A stretch of 64,000 nt of DNA, taken from contig QANZ01023658.1 of the NCBI GenBank assembly GCA_003254925.1, forward strand, positions 187,816 through 251,815, read 5' to 3'. Below the pieces are notes generated by a model. That model was given only the letters and a program-made list of their open reading frames with translations, ran no database searches and was not told where the DNA came from. Source of the stretch: Chamaecrista fasciculata. Taxonomy: Eukaryota; Streptophyta; Magnoliopsida; Fabales; Fabaceae. Below, piece by piece: positions 35,401-46,973 of the stretch (within the stretch, counting starts at the first letter, position 1; every line of letters starts with the position of its first letter). Made by a program: the position numbers and the translations under genes.

Positions 35401-36421
35401 TCAAAATAAGGATGTATCTTTATTGCGTATAACCAATAAAAGTATGAAGGATAAGGCCATGTATAAGATCAATTGTCAAGGCCAGTCTGTTGTCAAGAAT
35501 GATGGAGAAGAACCTGTTTTTAGCGCACGAGGTGCCTTTGGCTTTCCAAGATGGCTTGAGGTAGTGTCCTTTTTATACTTTATTATCTGTATTTGTTTTG
35601 AATTTTAAAATCTCTTTAGGGATATTTATTAAATGTAAGTCCTACTGGGTATGGAAAGTCCTGGACTTCTTCTGAACCCAGGGCAACCATTTTTGAAACA
35701 GAAAATTCTAAGATCAAAACTATTAAATTCAAAGCCTTTGGGTTTGTGTTACCATTTTGGCCAACCTGGAATGCTCTTCTTTTCCCTTCTTTTTTGATCC
35801 CATTTGTTAAAACTGCAGACTAATTTTCTTTCCCTTTTCTGCATGTGGTGTCTTGTTTGCTTCTTAATTTGTTTAAATCTTGCCTCAGTATATCTTACTG
35901 TTCTTGGTACACTTTCTTCGACTGATAGAATCTCTGTGAGTGTGTATTTCTCTAGTTTTACATTGATTTTGAGGAGGTTTCCAATTCACAATGCACTCCC
36001 CCATGACGTTTCTATTCATCTTGATCAAACAATAGTTCACTAACTGTTCTCTTTTGTTGGATTCAAATACTTAATAGAATTGCCAAGATTACTTTGTTGC
36101 ACAAATACTAGCCTTTGACAATCATGCTCCCATTTTTTTTTTCTTTGTTTTCTTTAAAAGGTCTCTCCAGCTGCTGGTGTTATCAAACCTGAGCAACAGG
36201 TAGAGGTCTCAATACGCCATGAGGAATTTCATCCCTCTGAAGAAACTGAAGGTGTACCGCAAAACTGGTGGTCTGAAGACACCCGAGATAAGGAACTAAT
36301 TTTGGTTGTTCATATTCAGGGCAGTTTATCAGCCCAAACTTCAACTCACAAAATCTCTCTACGCCATTCATTCTCAAGTAAGTCAGGCCGAAATGACTCG
36401 AAACCTGATAGTATAGGTTGA
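28542..36421 (+). CDS. Type II inositol polyphosphate 5-phosphatase with WD40 repeats
   Basis: Ten exons with matching GT-AG phases: 28542-29361, 29851-30103, 30358-31174, 31591-31715, 31860-31944, 32835-33143, 33232-33499, 34995-35118, 35200-35560, 36161-36421, giving 1140 residues, normal for the plant At5PTase12-15/FRA3 clade. These enzymes remove the 5-phosphate from inositol polyphosphates and/or phosphoinositides. N-terminal half: WD40-type repeats ([54 protein letters not shown]). The phosphatase domain starts near residue 574 ([11 protein letters not shown]). Catalytic motifs are FLGDFNYRL (824-832), PAWCDRI (903-909) and SDHKP (944-948); C-terminal ASH-like tail. Exon 6 encodes a hydrophobic stretch (about 758-792). 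An upstream ATG at 28357 opens a frame overlapping the start. Exact subclade is uncertain; the second-exon text favours the 12/13/14 group. Confidence 0.93.
29368..29406. repeat. (GT)n microsatellite in phosphatase intron 1
   Basis: An uninterrupted run of about 19 TG units begins a few bases after the exon 1 donor (TTTG|GTAAGG). Length variation here could be polymorphic; its closeness to the donor is noteworthy. Confidence 0.95.
34095..34639. mobile_element. 545-bp foldback element in phosphatase intron 7
   Basis: The ends GGCAAAAGACCCTTTTGTGCC and complement start inverted arms of roughly 230-250 bp (including 'gcccctaacgtttcatttg' and 'atgtggcaagatgattgga' phrases and their complements) around a short centre. 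Both flanks are (TA)n, so the target duplication cannot be separated from the microsatellite. No coding capacity. Probably a Mutator-like or related MITE inserted in an AT repeat. Confidence 0.85.
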
Positions 36422-37048
36422 AACCAAGGACACTGGATACATACACAAAAGGCCTTTGACAATTTGGCTATTTTGCAGCAATAGTCAATGATTTGTGAAG
36501 TTTCAAAGCTTCCTGAATGGGAAGGTAGGAAATGTTAACTACAGAGATGCTCAATGTAAGAGGCATCCTCAACTGTTATTGATTATCAATGTAAGAGGCA
36601 TCCTCAACTATTATTGATTATCAGTTAATCACTTAGGATAGGTTAGATTGTCATATTCAAGTCTCAATGGTTATATATTGGAAGTCCTTGGAAATATATA
36701 TGATAGTCTCGGAGAGGTTATAGGGAATAACACAAGAATTAGAGGTAAAAGTTATATTCAATATGATTCTTCATTGTACAGCATCAGTAGCTGTATTACC
36801 TGAATTGTTTTTATCTTTCTTGAAAAATTGTAATTTTTTTCTGAAGTATACGTGTTTTAGTTATTTGATCTTGAAATTTTGAAAGTATGAGATGTAGTCT
36901 ATGTTTCAAACAGTTTAGTTTAAAATCTACACTTGTTTAGTTTTGATTAGAATTCACAAGTTCCAATTAGTGCTTGCTACTATCTACTATGAAATAACAA
37001 GTATGGACTCAATTTAAGATTTCTGAACTCAATAGTTACTTCAATTTT
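36422..37048. other. Phosphatase 3'UTR and intergenic DNA
   Basis: It follows the stop codon at 36421 and should include the 3'UTR. A 37-38-bp unit ('aatgtaagaggcatcctcaact...attgattatc') is tandemly doubled at 36553-36627. No further gene. Confidence 0.5.
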
Positions 37049-39328
37049 GAGTAAAATAACTTCTCGGTTCTTGATTTTTGCACTCGCTGATAGATAGGTC
37101 CCTGAATTTTACCTATTGTACTAGCCGGTCCCCGAAATTTGCAAACGCCTATCTAATTGGTCCTTCCGTCATATTGGCGTTACAAAAATGCTGACGTGGC
37201 CATAACAGACGCTGATGTGTCCTGTTATGCGCTGACGTGTCCTGTTATCGCCACGTCAGCACTGTTATTTTCCAAAAAAAAAAATGTCACGTCATAAAAT
37301 AGTGACACATAAGCATTTTCTCATTGCACTTATAGGTCCCTGACCCATTTTTATCCCATTATTCTCAATTCTCCATCTTCATCATCTTCATCCATTTTAG
37401 TCCCAAATCCTCAACATAAAATTGTAAAGTGTTCCAAAACTCTTTCAAACATTCAAATTTAGTCCTTAAAAATATTTAAAACCCTAAACCCTAAAACTCC
37501 AAACTCTAAACCCTAAATCTAAAACCCTAAAACCCCAAACCTTAAACCCTAAAAAAAAGTCTGAGTTCAACAATTAGATCCTGGACACATTTTTATTCCA
37601 TTTTTCTCAATTCCCCCTCTTTTTCATCATCTTCATTCATTTTAGTCCCAAATCCTCAAAATAAAATTGTAAAGTGTCCCAAAAACTCTTTCAAACATTC
37701 TAATTTAGTCCTTAAAAATATTCAAAAGCTTAAACCCTAAACCCTAAACCCCTAAAACTTAAATTTTTTTTTAATCTTAATCTTTATCTTCCCAATTTAA
37801 TATAAATTCCTAATTTTATTTTAATCCCTAAACCCCCTAATTTTTTTTAATCATCTTTTTCATCTTCATCAATTAATTTCATCTTCACCACCATTAACGG
37901 CGTCTCTCTTTCCGAAAGTGTTCTTGTTATTGTGCATCCAAACCTTCAAAACCCCACGGTCTACCCCAGTCTCATGGCAAAACTCTTGAACCAATTCCTC
38001 GTCTCTTTTCTGCATCTTCCACCCAACTTTCTTTGCACACTAGTACATCTTATCCTTCTGATCTTGCGTGAACTTGGTCCTGAACCGCTTCCTCGCGTTC
38101 GGGCTCGGCGTCCCCAAAGTGTGAGCCGGAGCCGCCGTGCTCTCCGGATGAGCCGATAACCCAACTGTCAGAGCTAGAAGCATGTGCGGCGCCGAGGGTT
38201 AGTACGACGACGAGATCGGCAGCGGGGAAGTTGAATTGGGGCTTCGATTCGACGCCTGAAACGACGGAGGCGGTGATGGGTGGTGTCGATGGAGTGGCTG
38301 ATGCTCGATTACATGGGTCGCCGAAAACGGCTCCTCCGGCTCATGGCGGTGGAAATTGCGGTGGCAGCCGCAGGCGGCGCACTTGATTGAGCTGGGGTCG
38401 GCGGAATTGGAGTTCGGAGATGGCATGAAATATTTCATCTATTTGGATTTAAGAGTTAAAGAGTTAAAAAAATGGAATGCATTTTTTTAGGGTTTAGGGG
38501 TGAAGATGAAATTAATTGATGAAGATGAAAAAGATGATTAAAAAAAATTAGGGGGTTTAGGGATTAAAATAAAATTAGGGATTTATGTTAAATTGGGAAG
38601 ATGAAAATTAAGATTAAAAAAAATTAAGTTTTAGGGGCTTAGGGTTTAGGGTTTAAGGTTTTTAATATTTTTAAGGACTAAATTGGAATGTTCGAAAGAG
38701 TTTTTGGGACATTTTACAATTTTATTTTGAGGATTTGGGACTAAAATGAATGAAGATGATGAAAAAGAGAGGGAAGTGGGAATAATGGAATAAAAATGGG
38801 TCAAGGACCTAATTGTTGAATTCAGACCTTTTTTTAGGGTTTAGGGTTTTGGGTTTAGGGTTTGGAGTTTGGGGTTTTAGGGTTTAGGGTTTTAAATATT
38901 TTTAAGGACTAAATTGGAATGTATGAAAGAGTTTTGGAACACTTTACAATTTTATTTTGAAGATTTGGGACTAAAATGAATGAAGATGAAGAGGGGGAAT
39001 TGAGAATAATGGGATAAAAATGGGTCAGGGACCTATCAGTACAATGAGGAAATGCTGATGTGTCACTATTTTATGACGTGACAGTTTTTGTTTTAATTTT
39101 TTTGGAATATAACGGTGCTGACGTGGACATAACGGGACACGTCAGCGCATAACAGGACACATCAGTGTCCATTATGGCCATGTCAGCATTTTTGTAACCT
39201 CAATATGACGGAGGGACCAATTAGTTAGGCGTTTGCAAATTTCGGGGACCGGCTAGTACAATGGGTAAAATTCAAGGACCTATCTGTCAGCGAGTGCAAA
39301 AATCAGGGACCGGGAAGTTATTTTACTC
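37049..39328. mobile_element. Pack-MULE: long-TIR element carrying a captured ZF-HD gene
   Basis: Inverted arms of about 800-850 bp run inward from GAGTAAAATAACTTC (37049) and its complement (ending 39328). CAATTTT immediately flanks both ends (37042-37048 and 39329-39335), so at least 7 bp of a probable 9-bp target duplication remain. Arms contain 'ggtccctgaattttac', 'gctgacgtggcc' and telomere-like CCCTAAA runs. The GC-rich centre (about 37890-38440) is a piece of a ZF-HD transcription factor gene, unlike the AT-rich arms. Long TIRs plus a captured host gene fragment define a Pack-MULE. It lies between the convergent phosphatase and ankyrin genes. Confidence 0.88.
37886..38438 (-). pseudogene. 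Captured zinc-finger homeodomain (ZF-HD) gene fragment
   Basis: The minus-strand frame reads [20 protein letters not shown] then [14 protein letters not shown], the second half of the ZF-HD dimerisation zinc finger. A linker follows ([20 protein letters not shown]...SPLPISSSY) and then an in-frame TAA (38201-38199). The same frame continues APHMLLAL...GTPSPNARKRFRTKFTQDQK and, after a second stop TAG (38042-38040), [20 protein letters not shown] and [18 protein letters not shown], the ZF-HD homeodomain with its WMHNNK recognition helix. The first half of the zinc finger (the RECLKNHAA region) is lacking and the frame starts at the element arm. Apart from two stops the frame is intact over about 180 codons, so the capture is relatively young. 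Confidence 0.88.
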
Positions 39329-40423
39329 CAATTTTATCCATATATTAATTGATTTTTTGTATACATTATCTCGACAGCTTGCTATTAAGAAAAGAAAAAC
39401 AAAAGCTTATAACATTATTGTATGTTACACAGTTTCTCAACAATTTTGAAAAATTAGTTCCAGACACTGCCGATTAATTATGCTATTAAATGTGACTTTT
39501 TTATACTTTTGTCAAACATTTTGTTTTTCCCTTTTGTACTGTAACTTATTTCACTACAATGTGGCAGCACTTGAAAAGCCATATCTGGACACAATTCCTT
39601 GATAGATATGAACACCAGTTATATTCAAATGAAACCAAAAAAATAAAAATCCATTATAGCTTATTATGTAGAAACATCCTATAAAATTCAGGTCTCAAGT
39701 TCAAGTTTCCAATGTTGGGATTAAGCCAAATGACAGCGAAGAATTTAGAGTAAACTAATTTTTTACTATCTGAATTTGTTTTTAAATTAAAATTTAATCT
39801 TTGAATATCAGAAATACTTTTATAGTTCTTGACTTTTTCTTATAAACATAAACTAATAGTTCTTATAGATAATGTTTCAAAGACTAAACAATCAACGCTT
39901 ATAGCAAATTCAGGCCAAAAAAAAAAACGCTTATAGCAAATTAGGGGCCAGAAAAATTTATTTTTTTAAGGACTAAATTACAATTTCGGGAGAATTTCAA
40001 GGACTGAAAAATAAGCTTACACAAGAGTTTATCTCAACCTGGCTTCCTTTTCTGGCTGCTAAACAAGTTGATCATTTAATTATAACACATCTCAATGTCA
40101 TAGAACACCAAACAAGTTGTCTTCACTTTACAGAATACTCGAGGCACACACTATTATATCTTAGCAAATGCCTCAATAAAACAGCCAATACACAACTTTT
40201 GCAGCAATACGCTCCCAAAGTGGCTCTTCCCTCTTCCCAAGCCTTTTAGGTTATCAAAACCCATATTTAGTCTGTCGAATCTCTGAAAACCGGCCGAGCA
40301 ACCAAACTAAGATCCCATATTTCGTCTTCTCGCAATCAGATGCTGCTACGAAGTGTAGGAACTAGTAGCAAACTCTGAAGCTGGGAAAAGTAGGCCATTA
40401 CAGTAAGATAGCTTCACTGGTTT
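39329..40423. other. Intergenic and 3' flank of the ankyrin gene
   Basis: No gene is recognised. Up to about 40,420 it should include the 3'UTR of the minus-strand ankyrin/PGG gene. Confidence 0.45.
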
Positions 40424-43400
40424 CTAAAGTGCATACAACATCCTTTTTTTGTATTCACTGTTCAAAATTTCTGGCTCAGATCCATGATGAGACATGGAAA
40501 AAGAACGAGAGCGACTCTCAGCCTTCAATTTTGTCTCCTCCATCCTATTTAAGATGACACAATAGCACATGGAGCCAATTGTAGATAGCATTATCAGGCT
40601 TCCAATCACTGTAGCATATATAGCAAGCCATCTGGATTGTTTGCCCACCACAACATATGTGAGAGAAATGAAGGCAATTGAAATAAAAAGACAGGCCATC
40701 CACATGAGCTTGTTAATGACAAAAACGAGCTGCCTTTTCGCCTTTTGCTCAATCACAACTACGGATGTTTGAACTACCACAACAGCCAGAGAAATGAATA
40801 ATGCCAGGCTATCAAACACAAAAAATATTAGGAAGGCGGCATCGTTTGCTATATTTGCTTCTCCAAGCGTAAATCCATCTGTTGGGGACTGGACATATTG
40901 ACCGGGAACTGTGAAGATGGCTGCAAATGCAACTGTGGCTATCAGAACAGCGACAACAGTAGCAGAGTTTATAGCATTGTTCAGGCCACTAATGTGGAGC
41001 TTTTTCAGCTTCTTTGCAATTTTCTGGACCCTCATGCCGGTTTGACGGGTCTGCTGGAGTTGGGATTCCACGCCGTGCTTTATGTCACTCACTGTCTGCT
41101 TTAGTTGCTTTGATGCATTTGGAGGTTTATTTTTGTCAGCAGAATTAGCAGCCCCAGCAATCCTTAAAATGGAGACCAGTTCTGGAAGTCCAAATTTTTC
41201 AGCAATGTCAAGAGGGGTCTCTCCAGCCTTGTTAACTGCATTGACGTTGATTCCTTCCATGGATAGTAAGTGCCGAACATTCTGCAGTTACCGGCAACCA
41301 CTTCAGAATAGATATTAAAAGGAAAATAATGCCAAAAAATTATTTTATGAATATTTCCCCCTTTTCTCAGTTCAAATGCATTCCACAGGCTGACAATAAC
41401 AAAATTATGACTTCCTCCATTAATATTAGGAAAAGCAAGAATCTCAATATCGTACAGCTTCAGCCAATAAAACCGTAACATCTAGGGGTTGTACTGGAAT
41501 TAGGGTTCAGTCGAGAATATATATCTAGATGCTCTCCAATACTCTGTGAAATTGATAAAATTACTCCACTTCTTCGAACAAGATATAGGGGTACCATAAT
41601 CCAAGATGTTAGAACAGCATAATTGAACAGCTTCTTTGTTTTGATGGAGCTGGGTGGGATAAAATCATTCACCATTGTTTCAATCTCAATGGACTGGGGT
41701 GAGTTAAAGGTTAGATTCCCAAACTCCTCTCCTAGCCGCCTGACACTCAAATTTCAGAATTCCCCCATATTGGAAGGTCAGGGATGTTTTTTTGTCTTTT
41801 TATTGCCCAACTGGTCTCCAGAGCTTTTCCCCGACTACACTGGACTCGGTGTTTGCCGTCCAATAAGAGTAGCTATATCCATAAGGTCCCAAACTTGAAA
41901 CCTTTTAAGCAATGTTAAGCCGCTTACCACTAGGACTAACCCTGAGTTGGTAGGTCAGGGAGAAGGGTAATAATAGAACTTAATCACCCCACTCCATAAG
42001 TTACCATTATAATTTCCTAAACAATGGGAAGAAGACTACCATCCCTTTCCACAATAAACATCCAAACAATGGATGAGAACTCTTTCTTCTCACTTTACTC
42101 CACTCTCTTCCAAACTCCCAAACATAGCTTGAAACAATTGCACATTACCATAATACTGCCATATAATGATCTCAACATTAATAGCTGACAAAATATAATG
42201 ACTCAGTTGTTGGCCCACCAGTGTATAGTCATGGAGGTCTTTCGGCTGTGAATAAGACTCATAGAGTTTGATTTCTTGTACACTTTATTTCATGAATTGC
42301 ACCTGATAATGCCTGTACAAGCCTTTCATGTTCAATGAAGGTAGCAACATGCATGCAGATGCAAATTGTACTTAAAACAGGATGTTTGATTTAAACTAAA
42401 TAAACTGTAATTTAAAGTTGTATTTTCAGAGAAAACAACAGTTAGATCTCTCTGCTCCAAAGTGTACATTTTCTTCATTGAAAGGGAGGACACTTTAGCC
42501 CTGGGCATGAAAATTAGGCACAAAAGTATTGCAGTTCCATAGAGATTTAAGAAGAAGCAAATCCAAAATGATCCCCCCACCCCCTCCCCCCTAAAAAAAA
42601 GGAAGAGGAAGAAGCACATCCAGTACACACATAATAGCAGCATAAAGCTCTTATTTAAAAGTAAAATCCATATCATCAAAGGAAAAGGGGAAAGAGCCAA
42701 AAACAGACCCAAGATACTAGCTCAGCCTCATCTCTATAAGTAGGATAACACAAATTCAAACATCCGAGTTAAAACTTTAACCACTCTATGATTTGACAAG
42801 GAAGTTCATATGTCCAAATGAAAAACGAAAGAACTTGTTCATTTTGAAACAACCTTGTCTCTGCCCACCTAAGTAACTGAGTTATATGTATTTTTAGTTT
42901 TTGGTACTTTCAACTGAGTATATGCTTCCATGTGTAATCCTGGTAGAAAACGGTGTGTAATGAACCATCCATGCTCAAATGTCCATCACAATATGTGACC
43001 AAAGAAATATTTAATGGCTGGGGAGAACTGTCTTAAAGGGAGAAAGCAATCCAAGCTTAAGTCAAGATTTATCTATGCACAATTATTTCTTTCTTCCATA
43101 ATATATAATCCACATATTTTTATGTGTAAAATTCAACTAATAACTGAACTATAGTGAATGAGGAGAGGAGGACACACTGAGAACTCCTCTTTTATTTATA
43201 ATAATCTGAGGATACAGATTAACTACATGATAAACTCTTAATTAAAGACAATGAAAAAGGATAACTGGGACTCAAAAACAATAAAGATAAATTCCTAAGC
43301 CCTAATACATTAGGAGTTCCACTTAAGAGGTTTCTTATCACTCTCCCTTAAGCTGAAGATTACATAAGCTTTAGCTCTGTTGTGAATAAATTATAGTAAA

Positions 43401-44045
43401 TAAGCATTATTCAGTCATTAATATGATCATTGACTCTAGAAATTAGCCTATACATTAGAGGTTAGCCTAACTGTCAGGGATATTAGCATTTACAATATTT
43501 TATCCTTTTTCCCTAGAACAAATCCTCTTATCTTGTATAAAGATCCTCCTTCATATATGAACACAATTCTAGAATTCTCAAGCTCATTACAATGAAATCC
43601 AAGTTAATGATGAAAATTTATCTAGACTACAATGCCTAGTTATTGCACCACATTCTTAAATGAAAAGGTTTCTAGGCTGGGACACATGAATACTGCAGCA
43701 CTACTCGAGCTCCACAACAACTAGTACTTCCACTGCCCTTATAGATAAACAACAGCTCTACCTTGACATTCTCCCCAAGAAGTTTGCCACCTACTTCCTT
43801 CAGTGGTCCCCTCAATTGGCTTCAACTATTTGGGTTGCTCACCAAGTCACCCAATAACATCACAATTCAACACTAAAGTCCTCAATTTGATGCAACAACA
43901 AAACTTTAACATATGCACTTCAAGTCTTCAACCAACAATTTGCATAACTGTTGGTAAACAATGACCAGAGAGCTCAATCAAATAAGGATGAGCTTAACCA
44001 ACTGACGACTTTCTCCCCTTTAACAACAAGCTCCAAGAGGAACTA

Positions 44046-44081
<36 letters not shown>

Positions 44082-46361
44082 AGTAATAATAATAATCAAA
44101 CAAATAGAATCAGATATTGCAGCAAGCTTGAGGGGGCTTTTCAACAATAAACCTCAGAATCCAGATTTTTCAACAATAAACCCCAGAATCCAGATAATGC
44201 TACACTCAGACTCTGAATAAACATAAACTTCTAATCCACTAAACTTTTCACTTAAATAAGATACTTGGCATTATGCTAATTTACCTTGATTTTATTATTC
44301 ATGTATATAATTAAGTTATTGAAAGAATTGTAAAAGAAAAGAGAACTATGAAAGCACCTTTGTACGGCCTTTCATTGTGGCAATATGCAATGCTGTATTT
44401 CCTTTATTATCCTCCAGGCCCAAAACTGACGGGTCTGGTTTTACCAATTCTAGCAGAATCTCTTCGTTTTGCCCTTTAACAGCCATGTGTAATGCAGTTT
44501 GACCTTTCTTATCAGTTCTGAATGCAGTACTTGGATCCTTGTTCAGTAAGGCTTTCACAACTTCCAAATGCCCCATTCTAGCCGCAGAGTGAAGAACAGT
44601 CTTACCATTGTTCCTGGCTATTTTTGCAAGGTTTGAGTCAGATTCCAAAAGGAGATTAACCACATCAATATGACCCTGGGTAGCAGCTGTGTGTAAAGCA
44701 GTTGAATTGGACAAATCTGTGGTCATTGCCAAGTTGGGAAAGGAGTGTAGCAGTTCTCTCAACACGTCTGCAAAATTTTTTATTCTCAGTAAGGGCTATA
44801 GCTAGAGAAATGTAGCAAACAAAATGCTAATACAACTTTCTTTTGACAAATATCGTGTTGGTACTCCTTCCTTGGGCTTATTACCTATGGTAAATTTAAA
44901 CAACACAATGATTTGAAAACTCAGAAGAAAAAAAGAAGTAATCAAACCAAAGTTCTGGTTTAGGGAAAATAAAAACTATCTTTGGCTACAAAGAGAAGCT
45001 AATATTTTTCTTTTTCAAAAAAATTAAAAAGATCTACATTTACAACTTTCAATTTTCTCCTTTTTTGTTCATTTCTAAAATGCATAAAGACAGACCCGAC
45101 ATGTAAGGGATGTGGGAGGACAAAAAGAAGGATAAGATAATAGCTATACTACTATAGACTATAGTGTTTTTCTAACTGGCAAAGATGATTAACATACAAA
45201 TATCACATATAAGCCAAAACTTAACATATGTATTTGCTACTTATTCAAGCAAAATTATGGGAAAGGAATAATAAGGAACAATCTTTTTTTCTTCTTCTTC
45301 CAAGCACATACACATGAGAAGGGGAAAGAGAGAGAGAGAGACCCAACAAAGGAACAAAATCACAGAAACATTAAGTACACAATAGTTCTTTAAACCAAAT
45401 CTTGAGGAACTCCCTAACTTCATAAGGAGATAAATAACTAGTGGAGCTATTGGTCATTACAATAAACAAAATTAACAAGTGAACGTAGAAAATAATGAGG
45501 ACTATGACCTTTTTCCCATTCATGGTAAGCACAAAGAAATATCATATCGTGAGGGTAACATTGTAACAATCTTTCTAGAGTCGCATGAAGTCCTCTCTAA
45601 TCTATTGACCTAGTAAAATCAGTGACAAGAAAGCACCAGTTGTTGACTAAACAAATTATGGGACCATAAAAAAAGAGTAAACATACACTTTCTTTCGATC
45701 CCTGAAAATTAGTTTGTATATTTTTAGTCTTTGAAAGTCATAGAGTCAATATAACTTGATCCCTTAAATCTATTTTTAGAGACTAATTTACAAGGACAAA
45801 AAGATTTATATTAGTATTTTCACGACTTTCAAGATTAAAGAGTATAAATTTCAATGAGTTTAATAATAAAAAACAAAACACGATGCCAAATTCTATCTTA
45901 CCAAGATGACCCTGCTTTGCTGCGACATGGAATGGATCATAGCCATTTCTGGCTGCAAGGGATGCAGATTGCAGGTCCAAGTGCTTCAACATCTCGTTCA
46001 CAACCAAAGCATGCCCACACTCTGAAGCCACATAAAGAGGAGTCTCTCCTTCCAGATTCTGCTTCGACAACAAATCCCTAGACTCATCATCACCACCACA
46101 ATTTTGAATGATCTCCTTTACTCTACTCACGTTCCCTGCTCGAGCTGCTAAATGAAGTGGCGAATCGCCGCGTTTTCCGGGCGATTCCTTGCTCTTTCGC
46201 CTCTCGCTGCTTCCCATGAAACTGAGCTGCTTCTCCATCACTATGCGAAAACTCTTCTGCTTTTCCATAAATCCGCGAAAGCTCTTCTGTTTCTCCATAG
46301 CTCCCCGAAACCCTCGCTGATTTTCCACTGTTGAGCCTCGGAAGCTACTTTGTTTCTCCAT
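40424..46361 (-). CDS. Ankyrin-repeat PGG-domain membrane protein
   Basis: Three coding exons on the minus strand: 46361-45902, 44767-44358, 41281-40424 (phases match; 575 residues). It resembles plant ankyrin proteins of the At5g02620/ITN1 type, membrane proteins implicated in stress and defence signalling. The N-terminus has five imperfect copies of a (M)EKQxSFRG motif (residues 1-50). Ankyrin repeats fill about 64-330 (GDSPLHLAARAGN, GETPLYVASECGH, NSTALHTAATQGH, GKTVLHSAARMGH, GQTALHMAVKGQN, GNTALHIATMKGR, GETPLDIAEKFG). A linker leads into the PGG domain with NNAINSATVVAVLIATVAFA, VPGQ (PGQ rather than PGG) and four membrane segments near 397-414, 438-466, 475-502 and 508-534. The start at 46361 was chosen because the upstream in-frame ATG (46394) precedes a splice acceptor ending at 46384, probably of a leader intron. 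Intron 2 is 3.1 kb. Confidence 0.93.
41282..44357. other. Large intron 2 of the ankyrin gene
   Basis: It holds no recognisable gene. 41,460-41,960 is GC-richer with possible repeat origin. 43,150-43,400 looks like a decayed LTR ('atcactctcccttaagctgaag'). A (GAT)n microsatellite of about 12 units lies at 44047-44082. None can be classified confidently. Confidence 0.4.
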
Positions 46362-46973
46362 AATCGCTCGAAAAATCAACCTGCAACCAATCAATTATGC
46401 GAAAATTAAACTCACGGGAAAGCTTGATTCCATTTTTTTCTCAAACTAACTGATTTCTATTCAATTGATTGCATCATCATCGAGTCGAGGAGAAAAAGAA
46501 AAGGAGGGAAATGAACTAGAAACTACATCTTCATCTGCAATGGTAATCAGAGAAAGCCCAAAGACAGAAAAAGCAAACCAGAATCGTCGATATCGGAAAA
46601 TAATTGCGAATACCTTGATTTTGAGCTCTATAAGGTTTGATGAATAACCAGATCGAAACCCTTGGCGAATCTCGAAGCCTAGAAATCGATCTTCACAAGA
46701 AGTAACAATGATTTGGAATATAGCTCAGAATCAAGCTCAAGAACAAAGGATCATTTGAAAGCCATCAAATGATGCCTTAGGAGAAAGAAAAAAAAAATAA
46801 TCAATTCGAATCCATACGATTTTTCACCTAAATAGGAACCAAACAGAAAAAAACAATCTAGCAGACATCGTTGCGCGCAAAAATTAAAGAAAGCTCACAG
46901 TAGTTGATTGATAATGGAGTTGATAGTGATACTATCACTGTCATCAATAAGGTAAAATAAAACTTAAAAGGTG

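Noticed and set aside
37932-38164. Opposite-strand ORFs of 75 and 67 codons in the Pack-MULE centre
   Set aside because: The minus-strand ZF-HD frame explains the sequence; these are shadows of it in other frames.
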